From contig JBJORF010000003.1 in assembly GCA_046049545.1 (NCBI GenBank), forward strand, positions 19,260-83,259: DNA of 64,000 nt. Direction: 5' to 3'. A program made the translations under genes and the position numbers. Below the pieces are notes generated by a model that was not told the DNA's origin, did not search any database, and was given only the letters and a program-made list of their open reading frames with translations. Shown piece by piece: positions 38,801-45,713 of this stretch (its first letter is position 1; the number at the start of each line of letters is the position of its first letter). This DNA is from Romeriopsis sp046049545 (lineage in GTDB: Bacteria; Cyanobacteriota; Cyanobacteriia; Leptolyngbyales; Leptolyngbyaceae).

Positions 38801-39126
38801 TTGGCATTGCCGCCACTGACCTGAAGCGTGCCGTTGATCAGCGATGCCTGCCCACCCGTAACGCGGCTAAAAATATTGCCCACCGTCGGATTGATCGAAA
38901 AATTCGCGCTCTGGCCCGCGCTCACATCAAACCGCTGAAATTGGTGAAATAGATTATTGCCAGCTTGTTTCCCGCCTTGAATCAGGGTTTGCTGTGACCC
39001 GTTGGGGCGGACGATCGTGCCTGTATCATCACCGGGAACGATCGACTGGGCGGTAACTGCGGCACTTACCACTAGCGGAAAACCCCATCCCGCAAGGAGT
39101 GCCAGGAAAAAGCAAGAGCGATTCAT
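32797..39126 (-). CDS. Secreted haemagglutinin-type protein with beta-helix repeats and a C-terminal CHAT protease domain
   Basis: About 2109 residues. The leader MNRSCFFLALLAGWGFPLVV ends near AVTA, and a TpsA-like filamentous-haemagglutinin N-terminal domain follows (NLFHQFQRFDVSAGQSANF, GGNANLFLLNPAGVIFG). A very long right-handed beta-helix region comes next, built from polymorphic repeats such as NNQAGNNGGGIYNQGN. A proline-rich linker (PPPVITPPSPPVITPP) precedes the CHAT domain, with LHLATHADF (catalytic His) and LLILSACNTATG (catalytic Cys). The fold suggests a two-partner-secreted surface protein with a caspase-like protease. No TpsB gene is adjacent. ATG 39126 is chosen because the signal peptide starts there. 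Confidence 0.9.
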   Translation of the reverse strand: MNRSCFFLALLAGWGFPLVVSAAVTAQSIVPGDDTGTIVRPNGSQQTLIQGGKQAGNNLFHQFQRFDVSAGQSANFSINPTVGNIFSRVTGGQASLINGTLQVSGGNANLFLLNPAGVIFGQSARLDLPGSFVATTAEALEFDRSRWLTSNTINYAGLTGAVTGYGWLSPTPGSVINAGNLAVQPGQSVMLSGGTVVNTGTISAPAGNVTIAAVPGEKVLRVSQTNQILSLDLPLVGDRELQALPKPPKPESLPELLAGRDAAEATGLTIVDDKVQLASSAAPIALASNQSIISGAIAGNAIDITGERIALQAADIQASQPQGGGTMRIGGDYQGQGDMPRAQQVQIDGDSRLQADATIAGNGGKIIVWSDGHTQFAGEATARGKGIDGNGGLVETSGKQTLDVSGARVNASAPQGEAGEWLLDPTDINIANGGAGVPTAGTFDPATTGAASVIAPGTIAAALDGGTNVTITTAGGTGGNGDITLSNSINQSGGGSATLTLTGRRFNRVGGAQINLNSDGDLTFNINQVNPETTAPTASIQNAIDTIGTVAGGRRINLGAGLYQGGAGFALVNVNKDVTLTGASLPGSVPASFIDGNLTTRPIFITAGTTATLRNLGIQNGVTAATESGGGILNSGRLTLEEVVLFNNRAGLDGGGIDSSSTDSSLVMVNTTLINNRAGVDGGGAFLSGNTQYVSGGIIGNQAGNNGGGIYNQGNLTISLFRMSNNRALDGGGIYNTGAGATVTATDFLFDRNDATNASGGGIFNQNGTINLLRGTLANNTATTRGGGIFSNGGNINLQSIGLDDNQAGRFGAGILLDNAIAVIEGTGFRRNIAIEGGGGINLDGTSQLSLNLSTLMENRGQFGGGINTNPTNGPIVISQSLFDGNQADFGGGILNQTNISIDRSTFQGNIANFVGGAIDNTGATARLISRGSVFANNQAGSRGGAVNSSNGGTVDVIASIFQGNQAAGDGGAIRSSDSTLTIDRSTFSNNTAQFGGAIELSATGNAQIIGSTFQDNVAIERGGAIQNDGATLNITGSFFDRNRATLANGGAIQNYSALTVANSNFEANQANLDGGAISSNSILTVNASTFLGNIANRYGAGIDNRGTLNVDGTLFINGQSIAGSGIFNSSSLNVTNSFFDRNIATRGITTGDGAAIYNLPNSSLTVNSSTFQNNQAEDFGGAIGTNQGAVSIANSQFVNNQSAIGGGLHHNSGSLSISGTQFLNNQASQYGGGLDLVNLGNATVQQTLIQGNQSGDGGGGIALSGTSDLTLDQVTIDSNQARRGAGLDGTLARNYSGILNIFNSMFSNNQTTLENGGGIDINPISNPFNATNIYDSTFSGNRAVDDGGAIAVGLNAAPNLVNVTIENNQANRDGGGILSYGNFRLNNVTIANNQADADGDGMGTGGGAFNSTFGPFQSANTIIAKNRVANNQTGSGTDISGDFIDQGNNLIGIADGATGFSNSTLVGNSSAPIDPLLSPLGNYGGLTATMALLPGSRAIDAGNSTIPADQRGIGRVNAPDIGAFESRGFVISSTSGSGQSTVINTAFSAPLQLSILSPFNEPVDGGQINFTAPTSGSSLTLSSNPQPITIVGGIAMLPATANAIAGVYTINGSAVGLPTTVFTLGNTLPPPVITPPSPPVITPPVVTPPSPPTATNPIPDNLPIYPVNPISYTAPEAPSLSNQLQSLDETFSQDYINQFGTQITTQKPTEAEIGNLLTNLDQKRGLRSAVIYAMFVPQVFTPEVADNDDAKSAAIPSLLRATERRDDDRLELIFITGEGKLYRRSTPYQRREVEESVTQFRLINSDIENADSAKAFGQQLQQWLFNPVQQDLENAKVNGLMYVLDHGLRSLPIAAMRDEKQALIERYSMAVIPSLGMLDRQQTILRSQTTLAAGASKFTELAALPAVPDELAMIQRQGFPGPLLLNEGFTIANLKQQQQAMRPGILHLATHADFHSGDPSNSAIQFFDRPLLLSEINQLNFRNSNLELLILSACNTATGDPNAELGFTGMASLLGVRTALGSLWSISDIGTYAFMSEFYGHLAKTPSRSETLRLTQLAMQQGQVRIEQGHLITSHSKTPLPKTLANQTAQTFNHPYFWSGFTMVGNPW

Positions 39127-39310
39127 AGGTTCTGAGAGGCTGTGGGCAAAGCAAAGGGGTAGAAATTGCAGCAATCGAAGCCTGACAGATTTACTAAGGA
39201 TACCCAAATCAACGATCGCGCTAACTGGGTGCACTGGGAGGGTTACTGCGCCCGCGTTAGCGCTTGCTGAAACGATATCGTTACCGGACTGATGACCAAC
39301 AGACCTACCA

Positions 39311-39360
39311 TAATAAAAACCTCAGAACTGTTGCGCTGAAATGCAGCGGCAGTTCTAAGG
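39311..39360 (-). terminator. Terminator-like hairpin, U-run on the minus strand
   Basis: CC...GG arms 39320-39360 form a 15-bp stem in three parts (3, 7 and 5 pairs) with an AAATG loop. On the minus strand it is followed by TTTTT (complement of 39315-39319). It sits in the leader of the CHAT gene, so it could be an attenuator. Confidence 0.55.
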
Positions 39361-39385
39361 CCTGTGCTCTATACAGTTAAACACT

Positions 39386-39421
39386 CTAGGATGCGCGATC
39401 GTACTGAAGCATCCTAGTTTT
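39386..39421 (+). terminator. Terminator-like hairpin, U-run on the plus strand
   Basis: CTAGGATGC (39386-39394) pairs perfectly with GCATCCTAG (39409-39417) across a 14-base loop and is followed by TTTT. No annotated plus-strand gene ends here, so it may end a small RNA or act as an attenuator before the permease gene. Confidence 0.55.
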
Positions 39422-39668
39422 CACTTAAATTACGGAATGAGGTTGAACCAACGGGATAGCGTAAATTTCCCCAGCCGCCTCTCTCACTGATTGTGTATCT
39501 TGCTGCGTTAAATTTTGATGTATAAAATTTGCACAGATCAAGAAGTTTTGCGAGAAGTTTAAGTTGATAAATCACTCTTAAGTGTTTGCTCGGACAACTT
39601 TCTGCGGTTGTTCTATTAGTTCTGCGATAATGTCTAGTCAATGCTGTTGCGCTCGTCTTGTTGTTGAT

Positions 39669-41018
39669 ATGTCAGGAAATCTTGTTGCATCGCCTCGGCT
39701 CAAGCCCCAGTTAGGGACTGGGGCAACGATCGTGTTGGGATTGGGATCGATCCTCGGGACGGGAGTGTTTGTGAGTTTGGCGATCGCGACGGCGATTGCC
39801 GGGACGCAGATTTTTTTAGCTTTGAGCTTGGCGGCGGGGTTGGCGTTGTGTAATGCCCTGAGCGCGGCGCAGTTAGCGGCGGCCCATCCAGTGAACGGCG
39901 GCACCTATGCCTATGGCTATCGCTATTTGCATCCCTATGCCGGATTTGTAGCGGGCTGGGTGTTTTTGTTAGCGAAGTCGGCTTCAGCGGCAACGGCAGC
40001 GCTGGGATTAGCGGCTTATTTTGGCGGTTGGTGGGGATATGCCCTGCCGCTGCCAGTGGTGCCGACTGCACTAGTGGCAGTGGTTGTCATGACGGTGATC
40101 GCTGCCCTTGGTGTGCGCAAGTCAAACTGGGTAAATGCCGCGATCGTGGGTTGGACATTGCTGGGGCTAGGTTGCTTTGTGGTGGCAGGATTAGGGCAGT
40201 CGGTAGCTCCGGTTGATCTGACGGCGGCGGCCCGGTTGACAGCGGTGGGCCTGACACCGACGGGATTGCCTGTGGGCTGGAATTGGGGCCGGTTGTTCCA
40301 GGCAACGGCGCTGATGTTTGTGGCTTACGCGGGGTATGCGCGGATTACGACGATGACGGAGGAAGTGCGGCGGCCCCGACGATCGATTCCGATCGCGATG
40401 GTCGTTTGCCTGAGTCTGACCTTAGCGTTATATATGCTGGTGGCTGGGACGTTGATCGATCACTGGGGAACTGCCCAAAGCCTATTTTCCAATACCGCTC
40501 TACCGCCATTGTCAATTTTGGTGCAACAGTTCCAAACACCTTGGCCCCTGGTAGAAATTGTGGAAAGCAGCGCGATCGTGGCATTGTTGGGGGTGTTGCT
40601 GAATTTGGTTTTAGGACTGTCGCGGGTGTTGTTAGCAATGGGGCGACAGGGGGATATGCCGTTGCAATTGGCGGCTTTAAACCGATCGCGGACGACACCG
40701 ACGTTAGCCATATGGATAACTGGGGGATTGATTGCGTTACTGGTGACGATCGGGAATGTGAAGACCACTTGGTCCTTTAGCGCGTTTAATGTACTGATTT
40801 ACTATACGTTGACAAATCTAGCGGCATTGCGTTTATCGGTGAGCGAACGACGCTATCCCCGTTGGGTTTCCGTGATCGGTTTGGTTGGCTGTTTAAGTTT
40901 GGCGTTTTGGGTAGATCGATCGGTTTGGCAGTGGGGATTACTGTTGATTCTGCTCGGTTGCCTGTGGAAGGCGGGGCGCGATTTCTGGGCGCGATCGGCG
41001 GGCGGACAGCGCGGATAA
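39669..41018 (+). CDS. APC-superfamily amino acid/amine permease
   Basis: About 449 residues with 12 hydrophobic segments. The first helix carries GATIVLGLGSILGTGVFVSL, the broken TM1 typical of LeuT-fold APC transporters, and NGGTYAYGYRYLHPYAGFVAGW is the TM2-TM3 consensus. The substrate is probably an amino acid or polyamine; it cannot be named. Three in-frame starts exist (39582, 39630, 39669); I use 39669 because the conserved sequence begins just after it. The stop codon lies in a hairpin (41016-41037). Confidence 0.87.
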   Translation: MSGNLVASPRLKPQLGTGATIVLGLGSILGTGVFVSLAIATAIAGTQIFLALSLAAGLALCNALSAAQLAAAHPVNGGTYAYGYRYLHPYAGFVAGWVFLLAKSASAATAALGLAAYFGGWWGYALPLPVVPTALVAVVVMTVIAALGVRKSNWVNAAIVGWTLLGLGCFVVAGLGQSVAPVDLTAAARLTAVGLTPTGLPVGWNWGRLFQATALMFVAYAGYARITTMTEEVRRPRRSIPIAMVVCLSLTLALYMLVAGTLIDHWGTAQSLFSNTALPPLSILVQQFQTPWPLVEIVESSAIVALLGVLLNLVLGLSRVLLAMGRQGDMPLQLAALNRSRTTPTLAIWITGGLIALLVTIGNVKTTWSFSAFNVLIYYTLTNLAALRLSVSERRYPRWVSVIGLVGCLSLAFWVDRSVWQWGLLLILLGCLWKAGRDFWARSAGGQRG

Positions 41019-41037
41019 GGGGGGCATTGCCCCCTTA
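41016..41037. terminator. Hairpin at the 3' end of the permease gene
   Basis: TAAGGGGG (41016-41023) pairs with CCCCCTTA (41030-41037). The permease stop TAA is its first triplet. There is no T-run on either strand; it is placed between convergent genes. Confidence 0.5.
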
Positions 41038-41048
41038 CGATTCTGTAA

Positions 41049-41309
41049 TCATTTCATCGTAATGGGCTGGGGATAAATCTTGACGATCGCGAATTGGATT
41101 TCGGTGGTTTGATTTTGCCAAGTGAGGCACTGAATCACTACATCGCCGTGGGCTTGCCAGTCTTGATCGACTAACTGCAACGGCACATTGAGCGGGAAAA
41201 TCCGATAGCCAGACTTGATCGCTCGGTATCGTTCCCCGACGGCTAAACGGCTGGGAAAATCAGCGGAGCTCAGCTTGACGATGCTATTGACTTCGCAGGG
41301 CATACCCAT
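41049..41309 (-). CDS. DUF2584 protein
   Basis: An 86-residue protein that starts MGMPCEVNSIVKL and continues VGERYRAIKSGYRIFPLNVPLQLVDQDW with GDVVIQCLTWQNQTTEIQF, the conserved cyanobacterial DUF2584 pattern. No transmembrane helix, signal peptide or known catalytic motif is visible. The function is unknown. It is convergent with the permease gene and lies 303 bases from exbD on the same strand. Confidence 0.82.
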   Translation of the reverse strand: MGMPCEVNSIVKLSSADFPSRLAVGERYRAIKSGYRIFPLNVPLQLVDQDWQAHGDVVIQCLTWQNQTTEIQFAIVKIYPQPITMK

Positions 41310-41612
41310 GATGACTGACCAAAGTCTGGATTGTACGGATTAATTCAAAACCGAGTCGATCGTAACATGGCTGAAGCCTTGACCCATTAGGTCGGCTCAA
41401 AAATCAGCCGCAACTGCTCAAAGGCTGTCCAGCTCAACCCAGTTAATACCAAATCCAGCAATGAATGCAACAGATCTTGCCGAACCGCCCCCTGGCCCCC
41501 AATTTTGGGAGCGTTAGAACCTTGAAGCAGTTTCATATTCCCCCGGCATTGGGGGCTAGGGGGCCTGATGTGTCGCAACCATTAATTGATTTGGTTATCG
41601 TGCATCAATTTT
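41310..41612. other. Gap between DUF2584 and exbD holding a palindromic repeat
   Basis: The notable content is the inverted repeat at 41487-41564 (separate entry). A 63-codon minus-strand frame (41387-41578) crosses that repeat and is not accepted as a gene. Confidence 0.6.
41487..41564. repeat. MITE-like GC-rich inverted repeat
   Basis: Arms 41487-41511 and 41540-41564 pair over about 25 positions (core GCCCCCTGGCCCCCAAT against ATTGGGGGCTAGGGGGC) with few mismatches, around a 28-base loop. The CCCCCT-x-GCCCCCAA motif is typical of short non-autonomous repeats scattered in cyanobacterial genomes. Confidence 0.75.
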
Positions 41613-42038
41613 CTAAGGTGATTCGGGTGCGGGCTTTTTCGTTGCAATCGCAATCTTTACTCCTGGCACCTGTCGCACTTGATCGAGTACTTCCACGGCA
41701 TTACCGTAATTGATCGCGCGATCGGCATTCAAAATCACAGTCAGTGGCTGATCGGGCTGTTGCAACTTTTTGACAGCTTCGATAACGTTGGCCGCTTGAA
41801 TCGGTTGCCTGTTGAGAAATAATTCGCCTTTGTCGTTGATTGTTAAACTTGCCTTGCTCGTCAGTTGTGCCTGTGAGTTTTTGGCTTTGGGTAGACTTAC
41901 CGTTAGGGTTTCTAGCTTCGTTAAGGTGAGTGTAGACATGATAAAAAATGCCAAGATCGAAAATGTCACATCAATCATAGGCACAATATTCACCTGCGTC
42001 GGTTGTTCAGGTTCGGTAATGGGGCGGCGGCGGGGCAT
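41613..42038 (-). CDS. exbD: ExbD/TolR-family biopolymer transport protein
   Basis: A 141-residue protein with a short cytoplasmic start (RRRPITEPEQPTQVN), the family motif IVPMIDVTFSILAFFIM containing the proton-path aspartate in its only helix, and a periplasmic domain with VILNADRAINYGNAVEVLDQVRQVPG. Together with ExbB it turns proton flow into mechanical work for TonB. It lies 66 bases downstream of exbB on the same strand. The TonB-like partner is divergent to this pair. Confidence 0.92.
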   Translation of the reverse strand: MPRRRPITEPEQPTQVNIVPMIDVTFSILAFFIMSTLTLTKLETLTVSLPKAKNSQAQLTSKASLTINDKGELFLNRQPIQAANVIEAVKKLQQPDQPLTVILNADRAINYGNAVEVLDQVRQVPGVKIAIATKKPAPESP

Positions 42039-42104
42039 GATGATTGCTTCCTTGATGAAGTGGGAAATCGGACCAACAGAAAACCAGATCGACAGGAGCC
42101 TCGA

Positions 42105-42743
42105 TCAACGTGATAAGAACGATCGCTTATTCTGACGACGGTAGAGCAACTCAATCTCCGCCACATTCTCCTGAATCAAAGCTAACTGGCGTGTATAAAA
42201 GCTGCGGAATACACTCGCTGCGGCAAATGCCCCGATCGCCACAATTAATCCAAAGGCCGTCGTAATTAAGGCTTCACTAATCCCCGAGGTCACTGCTCCG
42301 GTTTTGGCACCATCTGCTGCACCCAAACTGAGGTTGGAGAATGATCGCATCAACCCAGTTACAGTGCCGAGTAAACCTAAAAGTGGTGATAGTCCCACAA
42401 TGATGTCAAAGAAGTCATTAAACCGCTTGAGCAACGGCACTTCTGCCTGGATTGCTGCATCGATCGCCAGCGCAAACTCATCCGCATCCGCATCCTCCAG
42501 GGACAGTGCTTCATGGAAAATTCGAGGGATCGGCAAATTCAAATGGCGATCAAGTTTCTCCAGCGCTAAGCTAGCATCATTGCGGTATAACGCAGTTACC
42601 TGACGGATGATTTTGGCTTGGCTCTTTAGCAACTTTGACCAAAAAATAGTGCGCTCAACGCTCATTGCCAACGCTGCGATCGAAAAGAATAACAGCGGCC
42701 ACATTGCTGGCCCACCCGCTAAGAACAAATTCCGCAATAACAT
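42105..42743 (-). CDS. exbB: ExbB/TolQ/MotA-family proton channel
   Basis: A 212-residue membrane protein with three transmembrane helices: one at the N-terminus (AMWPLLFFSIAALAMSVE), then two after the cytoplasmic loop (FFDIIVGLSPLLGLLGTVTG and ISEALITTAFGLIVAIGAFAA). The GTVTGLMRSF and EALITTAFGL motifs are the family signature. It forms the pentameric channel around ExbD. The first gene of the exbB-exbD unit; its start is 258 bases from the divergent TonB-like gene. Confidence 0.93.
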   Translation of the reverse strand: MLLRNLFLAGGPAMWPLLFFSIAALAMSVERTIFWSKLLKSQAKIIRQVTALYRNDASLALEKLDRHLNLPIPRIFHEALSLEDADADEFALAIDAAIQAEVPLLKRFNDFFDIIVGLSPLLGLLGTVTGLMRSFSNLSLGAADGAKTGAVTSGISEALITTAFGLIVAIGAFAAASVFRSFYTRQLALIQENVAEIELLYRRQNKRSFLSR

Positions 42744-42832
42744 AAGCTTAACCTTTTCTTCAGACTTTGTTGATAATAAGAAGCAATCTCATTTGTTTTA
42801 GCAAGGCACTTCTCTAGTAGTATAACCGATGC

Positions 42833-42862
42833 TTGACATTTCTTAAGTAGCTCATGTACTAT
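42833..42862 (+). promoter_or_regulatory. Sigma-70-type promoter for the TonB-like gene
   Basis: TTGACA at 42833-42838, an 18-base spacer, and TACTAT at 42857-42862, about 140 bases before the ATG. This is the best-matching promoter in the window. Confidence 0.5.
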
Positions 42863-43001
42863 AGCATCTTAATGAAAATCTATAGCAATAGACTGATTGA
42901 AAAAGCGCCAAAAATTTGCGATTGATTCAAGATTGCTGTTGGTGTATCCGCCTTGGTTTCTCTCAGGCAAAGTTTGCTTTAATTCTTCATGGCTGGCAAC
43001 G

Positions 43002-44525
43002 ATGACTTCTCCTTCTGATTTGAAATCCACCACGGCTCAGGAAAATCGCTATCATGAAAAACGGTTTTTCTGGTGGCTAATATCCAGCGTTTTCGTAGGT
43101 TCTAGCGTTCTGCATGGTTTGACGATTAGCCTGGTATATTTACGTCCGGCACAGGTAAACGCGGTGAAGCCACCGGAGCCAGAACTGGAGATCGTGATCG
43201 AAGAGGAAATGTTCGATCCAGAGGTGACGGAAGAAGTCAAGGTTGATGATACGCCTACCTTAGGTGGCAATACGGGAGGTGATGAGTCTTTGCAGGTGGC
43301 GACCTTAGCTCCCCCCCAGGAAACGATCGCGGAACAACTTGATGATCAAACGCCGCCCGAACCGCAGCCTGAACTAACCGATGCGGATTTAAAGGAAACG
43401 CCACAACCACAACCCACGCCCAAACCGAAGAAATCCCCCCAAGCAGAAGCCCCCGATCCCAAAAAAGCGGAGGATAAAATGATTGCCAAAGGCCCAACCA
43501 ACCAAGCAGGCGAGAAAAATGGTGATCCAAACGGTTCTAAGGAGCGCGGCTTAAATCTCAGTCCCTCACCCATCACCAAACCCAGTCCCTCACCCATCAC
43601 CAAACCCAGTCCCTCACCCATCACCAAACCCAGTCCCTCGCCCATCACCAAACCCAGTCCCTCGCCCATCACCAAACCCAGTCCCTCGCCCCAAATCGCG
43701 ATCGCTCCTGCACCAAAGCCCCCAGAACCCATTAAAGAAAAGCCGAAGCCGAAACCCAAAAATCCCTATGGCTATGCGCGTAAAGAAGGTGAACGCATCG
43801 CCACGGGGACCAAGGCAAAATTCTCGATCGAATACGATGAAAAGGGCAAAGTTAAGGGTGGTAAATTATCCAGTTCCACGGGTGATCTAGAACTCGACGC
43901 AGCCCAATTACGCGACTTCAACCGTGCACTAGAAAATAACAAGCGACTCAGACAGCAATTAGAAAACCGCGATCTAGAAAAGCGCGATCGCCCAGTTCGT
44001 TTTGTCTTTGATGGAGAGGGTGAAAGTGCTGCCGAGCGGGAGCAAATTCAACGCAATCGTGATCTAACCGCACAACAGGAAGCCCAACGTGCTGTCGATC
44101 GTGCCACCCAAGCCGAACCACCCGCCCAAGCCGCTCAACCGGCTGACCCACCCCCGAGTGGTTTAGCATTGCCGTTGCCTGCCCCCGCGATCGATTTGCC
44201 CCCAGAAAAACCTACGGAAACACCCGCCGCACCTGCGGAAGCACCTGCGGCGACACCTATGCCCGTCAAACCTGTACCTGCGGCACCGATCGCCCCCATA
44301 GAACCTGCTCCTACAGAAGCGCCCGCTGTTGAACCACCTGCCCCTACAGAAGCGCCCGCTGTTGAGCCATCCTATGATCTGCCCGTTGAGGAACCGATCC
44401 CTGCACCCGTTGAGCCATCCTATGATCCGCCTGTTGATGAAGCAGTCACCCCGGTTGAATCGCCTGTTGAGGAACCAATCCCTGCACCCTTACCGGAACC
44501 AGAACCCTTGCCAACATCACCTTAA
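43002..44525 (+). CDS. TonB-like energy transducer with a 24-bp minisatellite
   Basis: About 507 residues. One N-terminal helix (WWLISSVFVGSSVLHGLTISL), then an acidic and proline-rich spacer. At 43560-43693 a 24-bp unit encoding KPSPSPIT repeats 5.6 times. A TonB-C-like domain follows (GTKAKFSIEYDEKGKVKGGK, LDAAQLRDFNRAL, RPVRFVFDGEG). It is not terminal: about 150 more residues of Pro/Ala/Glu-rich sequence (EAPAATPMPVKPVPAAP) end the protein. ATG 43002 is used; codons from 42897 precede the promoter-proximal region and look non-coding. It should couple with ExbB-ExbD, divergent across a shared promoter region. Confidence 0.78.
   Translation: MTSPSDLKSTTAQENRYHEKRFFWWLISSVFVGSSVLHGLTISLVYLRPAQVNAVKPPEPELEIVIEEEMFDPEVTEEVKVDDTPTLGGNTGGDESLQVATLAPPQETIAEQLDDQTPPEPQPELTDADLKETPQPQPTPKPKKSPQAEAPDPKKAEDKMIAKGPTNQAGEKNGDPNGSKERGLNLSPSPITKPSPSPITKPSPSPITKPSPSPITKPSPSPITKPSPSPQIAIAPAPKPPEPIKEKPKPKPKNPYGYARKEGERIATGTKAKFSIEYDEKGKVKGGKLSSSTGDLELDAAQLRDFNRALENNKRLRQQLENRDLEKRDRPVRFVFDGEGESAAEREQIQRNRDLTAQQEAQRAVDRATQAEPPAQAAQPADPPPSGLALPLPAPAIDLPPEKPTETPAAPAEAPAATPMPVKPVPAAPIAPIEPAPTEAPAVEPPAPTEAPAVEPSYDLPVEEPIPAPVEPSYDPPVDEAVTPVESPVEEPIPAPLPEPEPLPTSP
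43560..43693 (+). repeat. 24-bp in-frame minisatellite
   Basis: Five full units and a partial sixth, starting AGTCCCTCACCCATCACC. Units 1-3 have CTCACC and units 4-6 have CTCGCC, so the array carries a polarised variant. Confidence 0.95.
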
Positions 44526-44591
44526 TCGCCGCTTCAGATAAAATCGCTCATTCATGACACTACGAAGAATTATCAGCAGTTCCAGAGCGGT

Positions 44592-44613
44592 GCGGATCTT
44601 GACGAAAATCCGC
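44592..44613. terminator. Hairpin between the TonB-like and antiporter genes
   Basis: GCGGAT (44592-44597) pairs with ATCCGC (44608-44613) in the 108-base convergent gap. No T-run. Confidence 0.35.
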
Positions 44614-44633
44614 GTGAACGATCATTGTTGCTA

Positions 44634-45713
44634 TCAGCCCATCTGAAAATAAAATGCTGCGCCTAGAATCACATAGGTCGATAGCAACAAAATCCCTTCG
44701 AGCCAATTCGATCGACCGTCCAAACTGACCAAATTCGCGATCGTTACGGCAACTGTGACCGCAACCACCTCAAACGGGTTAAAACTCAAATCCATGGGCT
44801 GGCCGATAAACTGACCGACCAGCACCAAAATTGGCCCCATAAACAGCGCTACCAAGAGGCTCGAACCCATCGCGACACTAACCGATAGATCCATATTATT
44901 TTTCATGGCCACACCAACCGCCGTCACGTATTCCGCCGCCCCGCCGACTAATGGCAACAGAATCACCCCAGTGAATAGCGGCGTTAGCCCCAAGCCCTTG
45001 GTCGCCTCTTCCACCACACCAACAAACATCTCTGACTCGTAGGCCACCGCTAACGTCGAAGCCAGCAATACCCCCAGCCAGAGCTTCAGATTTGGTTGAT
45101 GTTCAGCGTCATGGCCTGCTTCCTCAAGTTCTGCGACGCTGACATCATAGAGGTAGCTGTGGGTTTTGAGCGAGAAGACTAATGTCAGGACATATACGAC
45201 CATTAAGACGATCGCGACCGTTACCGATAGCTCCCGCACAGGTAAAGAATCCCTCTGATTCGCGGTATAAAAAGCCATTGTTGGCAGCAAAATCGCAATA
45301 ACAGCTAGGGTCATCGATGTGCCATTCACCCGCGCTACGATCGGCTTAAATTCCTGCTCTTTGTAGCGCAACCCACCGAAGAACATCGAGAGCCCCATCG
45401 CCAGTAATAAATTACTAATGATCGTCCCGGTGATACTGGCTTTAACAATATCAATCAGCCCGGCTTTCAGTGCCACAAGGCCAATAATTAGCTCGGTCGC
45501 ATTGCCAAATACTGCATTGAGCAATCCACCCACCGATGGCCCCGTGACTAGCGTTACTTCCTCCGTTGCAGTACTGAGCCAAATGGCTAGCGGCACGATC
45601 GCTAATGCGGACGTGACAAAGACTGGCATCGTTCCCCAATGCAGTTGTTCTGCCACGATCGAAATCGGCACGAACACCAACAAAACATAGGAAAGAATTT
45701 TTTTAATGGACAC
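44634..45713 (-). CDS. Calcium/proton antiporter, CAX family
   Basis: A 359-residue membrane protein with about 11 helices and the two CaCA alpha repeats: GNATELIIGLVALKAG and GGAAEYVTAVGVAMKNN. These carry the acidic residues that bind the cation. It would export Ca2+ (or another divalent ion) in exchange for protons. The start is GTG at 45713, whose first base is also the last base of the TAG of uvrB, so the two genes are coupled. The pairing with uvrB is probably incidental to function. Confidence 0.9.
   Translation of the reverse strand: MSIKKILSYVLLVFVPISIVAEQLHWGTMPVFVTSALAIVPLAIWLSTATEEVTLVTGPSVGGLLNAVFGNATELIIGLVALKAGLIDIVKASITGTIISNLLLAMGLSMFFGGLRYKEQEFKPIVARVNGTSMTLAVIAILLPTMAFYTANQRDSLPVRELSVTVAIVLMVVYVLTLVFSLKTHSYLYDVSVAELEEAGHDAEHQPNLKLWLGVLLASTLAVAYESEMFVGVVEEATKGLGLTPLFTGVILLPLVGGAAEYVTAVGVAMKNNMDLSVSVAMGSSLLVALFMGPILVLVGQFIGQPMDLSFNPFEVVAVTVAVTIANLVSLDGRSNWLEGILLLSTYVILGAAFYFQMG

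Larger units (their letters stand above)
39127..39668. other. Divergent gap with two opposed terminator-like hairpins
   Basis: This 542-base region separates the CHAT protein and APC permease genes. Two strong hairpins are listed separately. A TATAAA-like box at 39521-39526, with TTGCTG at 39500-39505, is a weak promoter candidate for the permease (15-base spacer). No ORF of note was seen. Confidence 0.5.

Noticed and set aside
39414..39641. 75-codon minus-strand frame upstream of the CHAT gene
   Set aside because: The AT-rich composition is that of a promoter region and the translation is unlike any protein family.
41387..41578. 63-codon minus-strand frame
   Set aside because: It runs through the GC-rich inverted repeat and has no family similarity.
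43346..43759. Glycine-rich antisense frame across the minisatellite
   Set aside because: It is a by-product of the repetitive TonB-like coding sequence.
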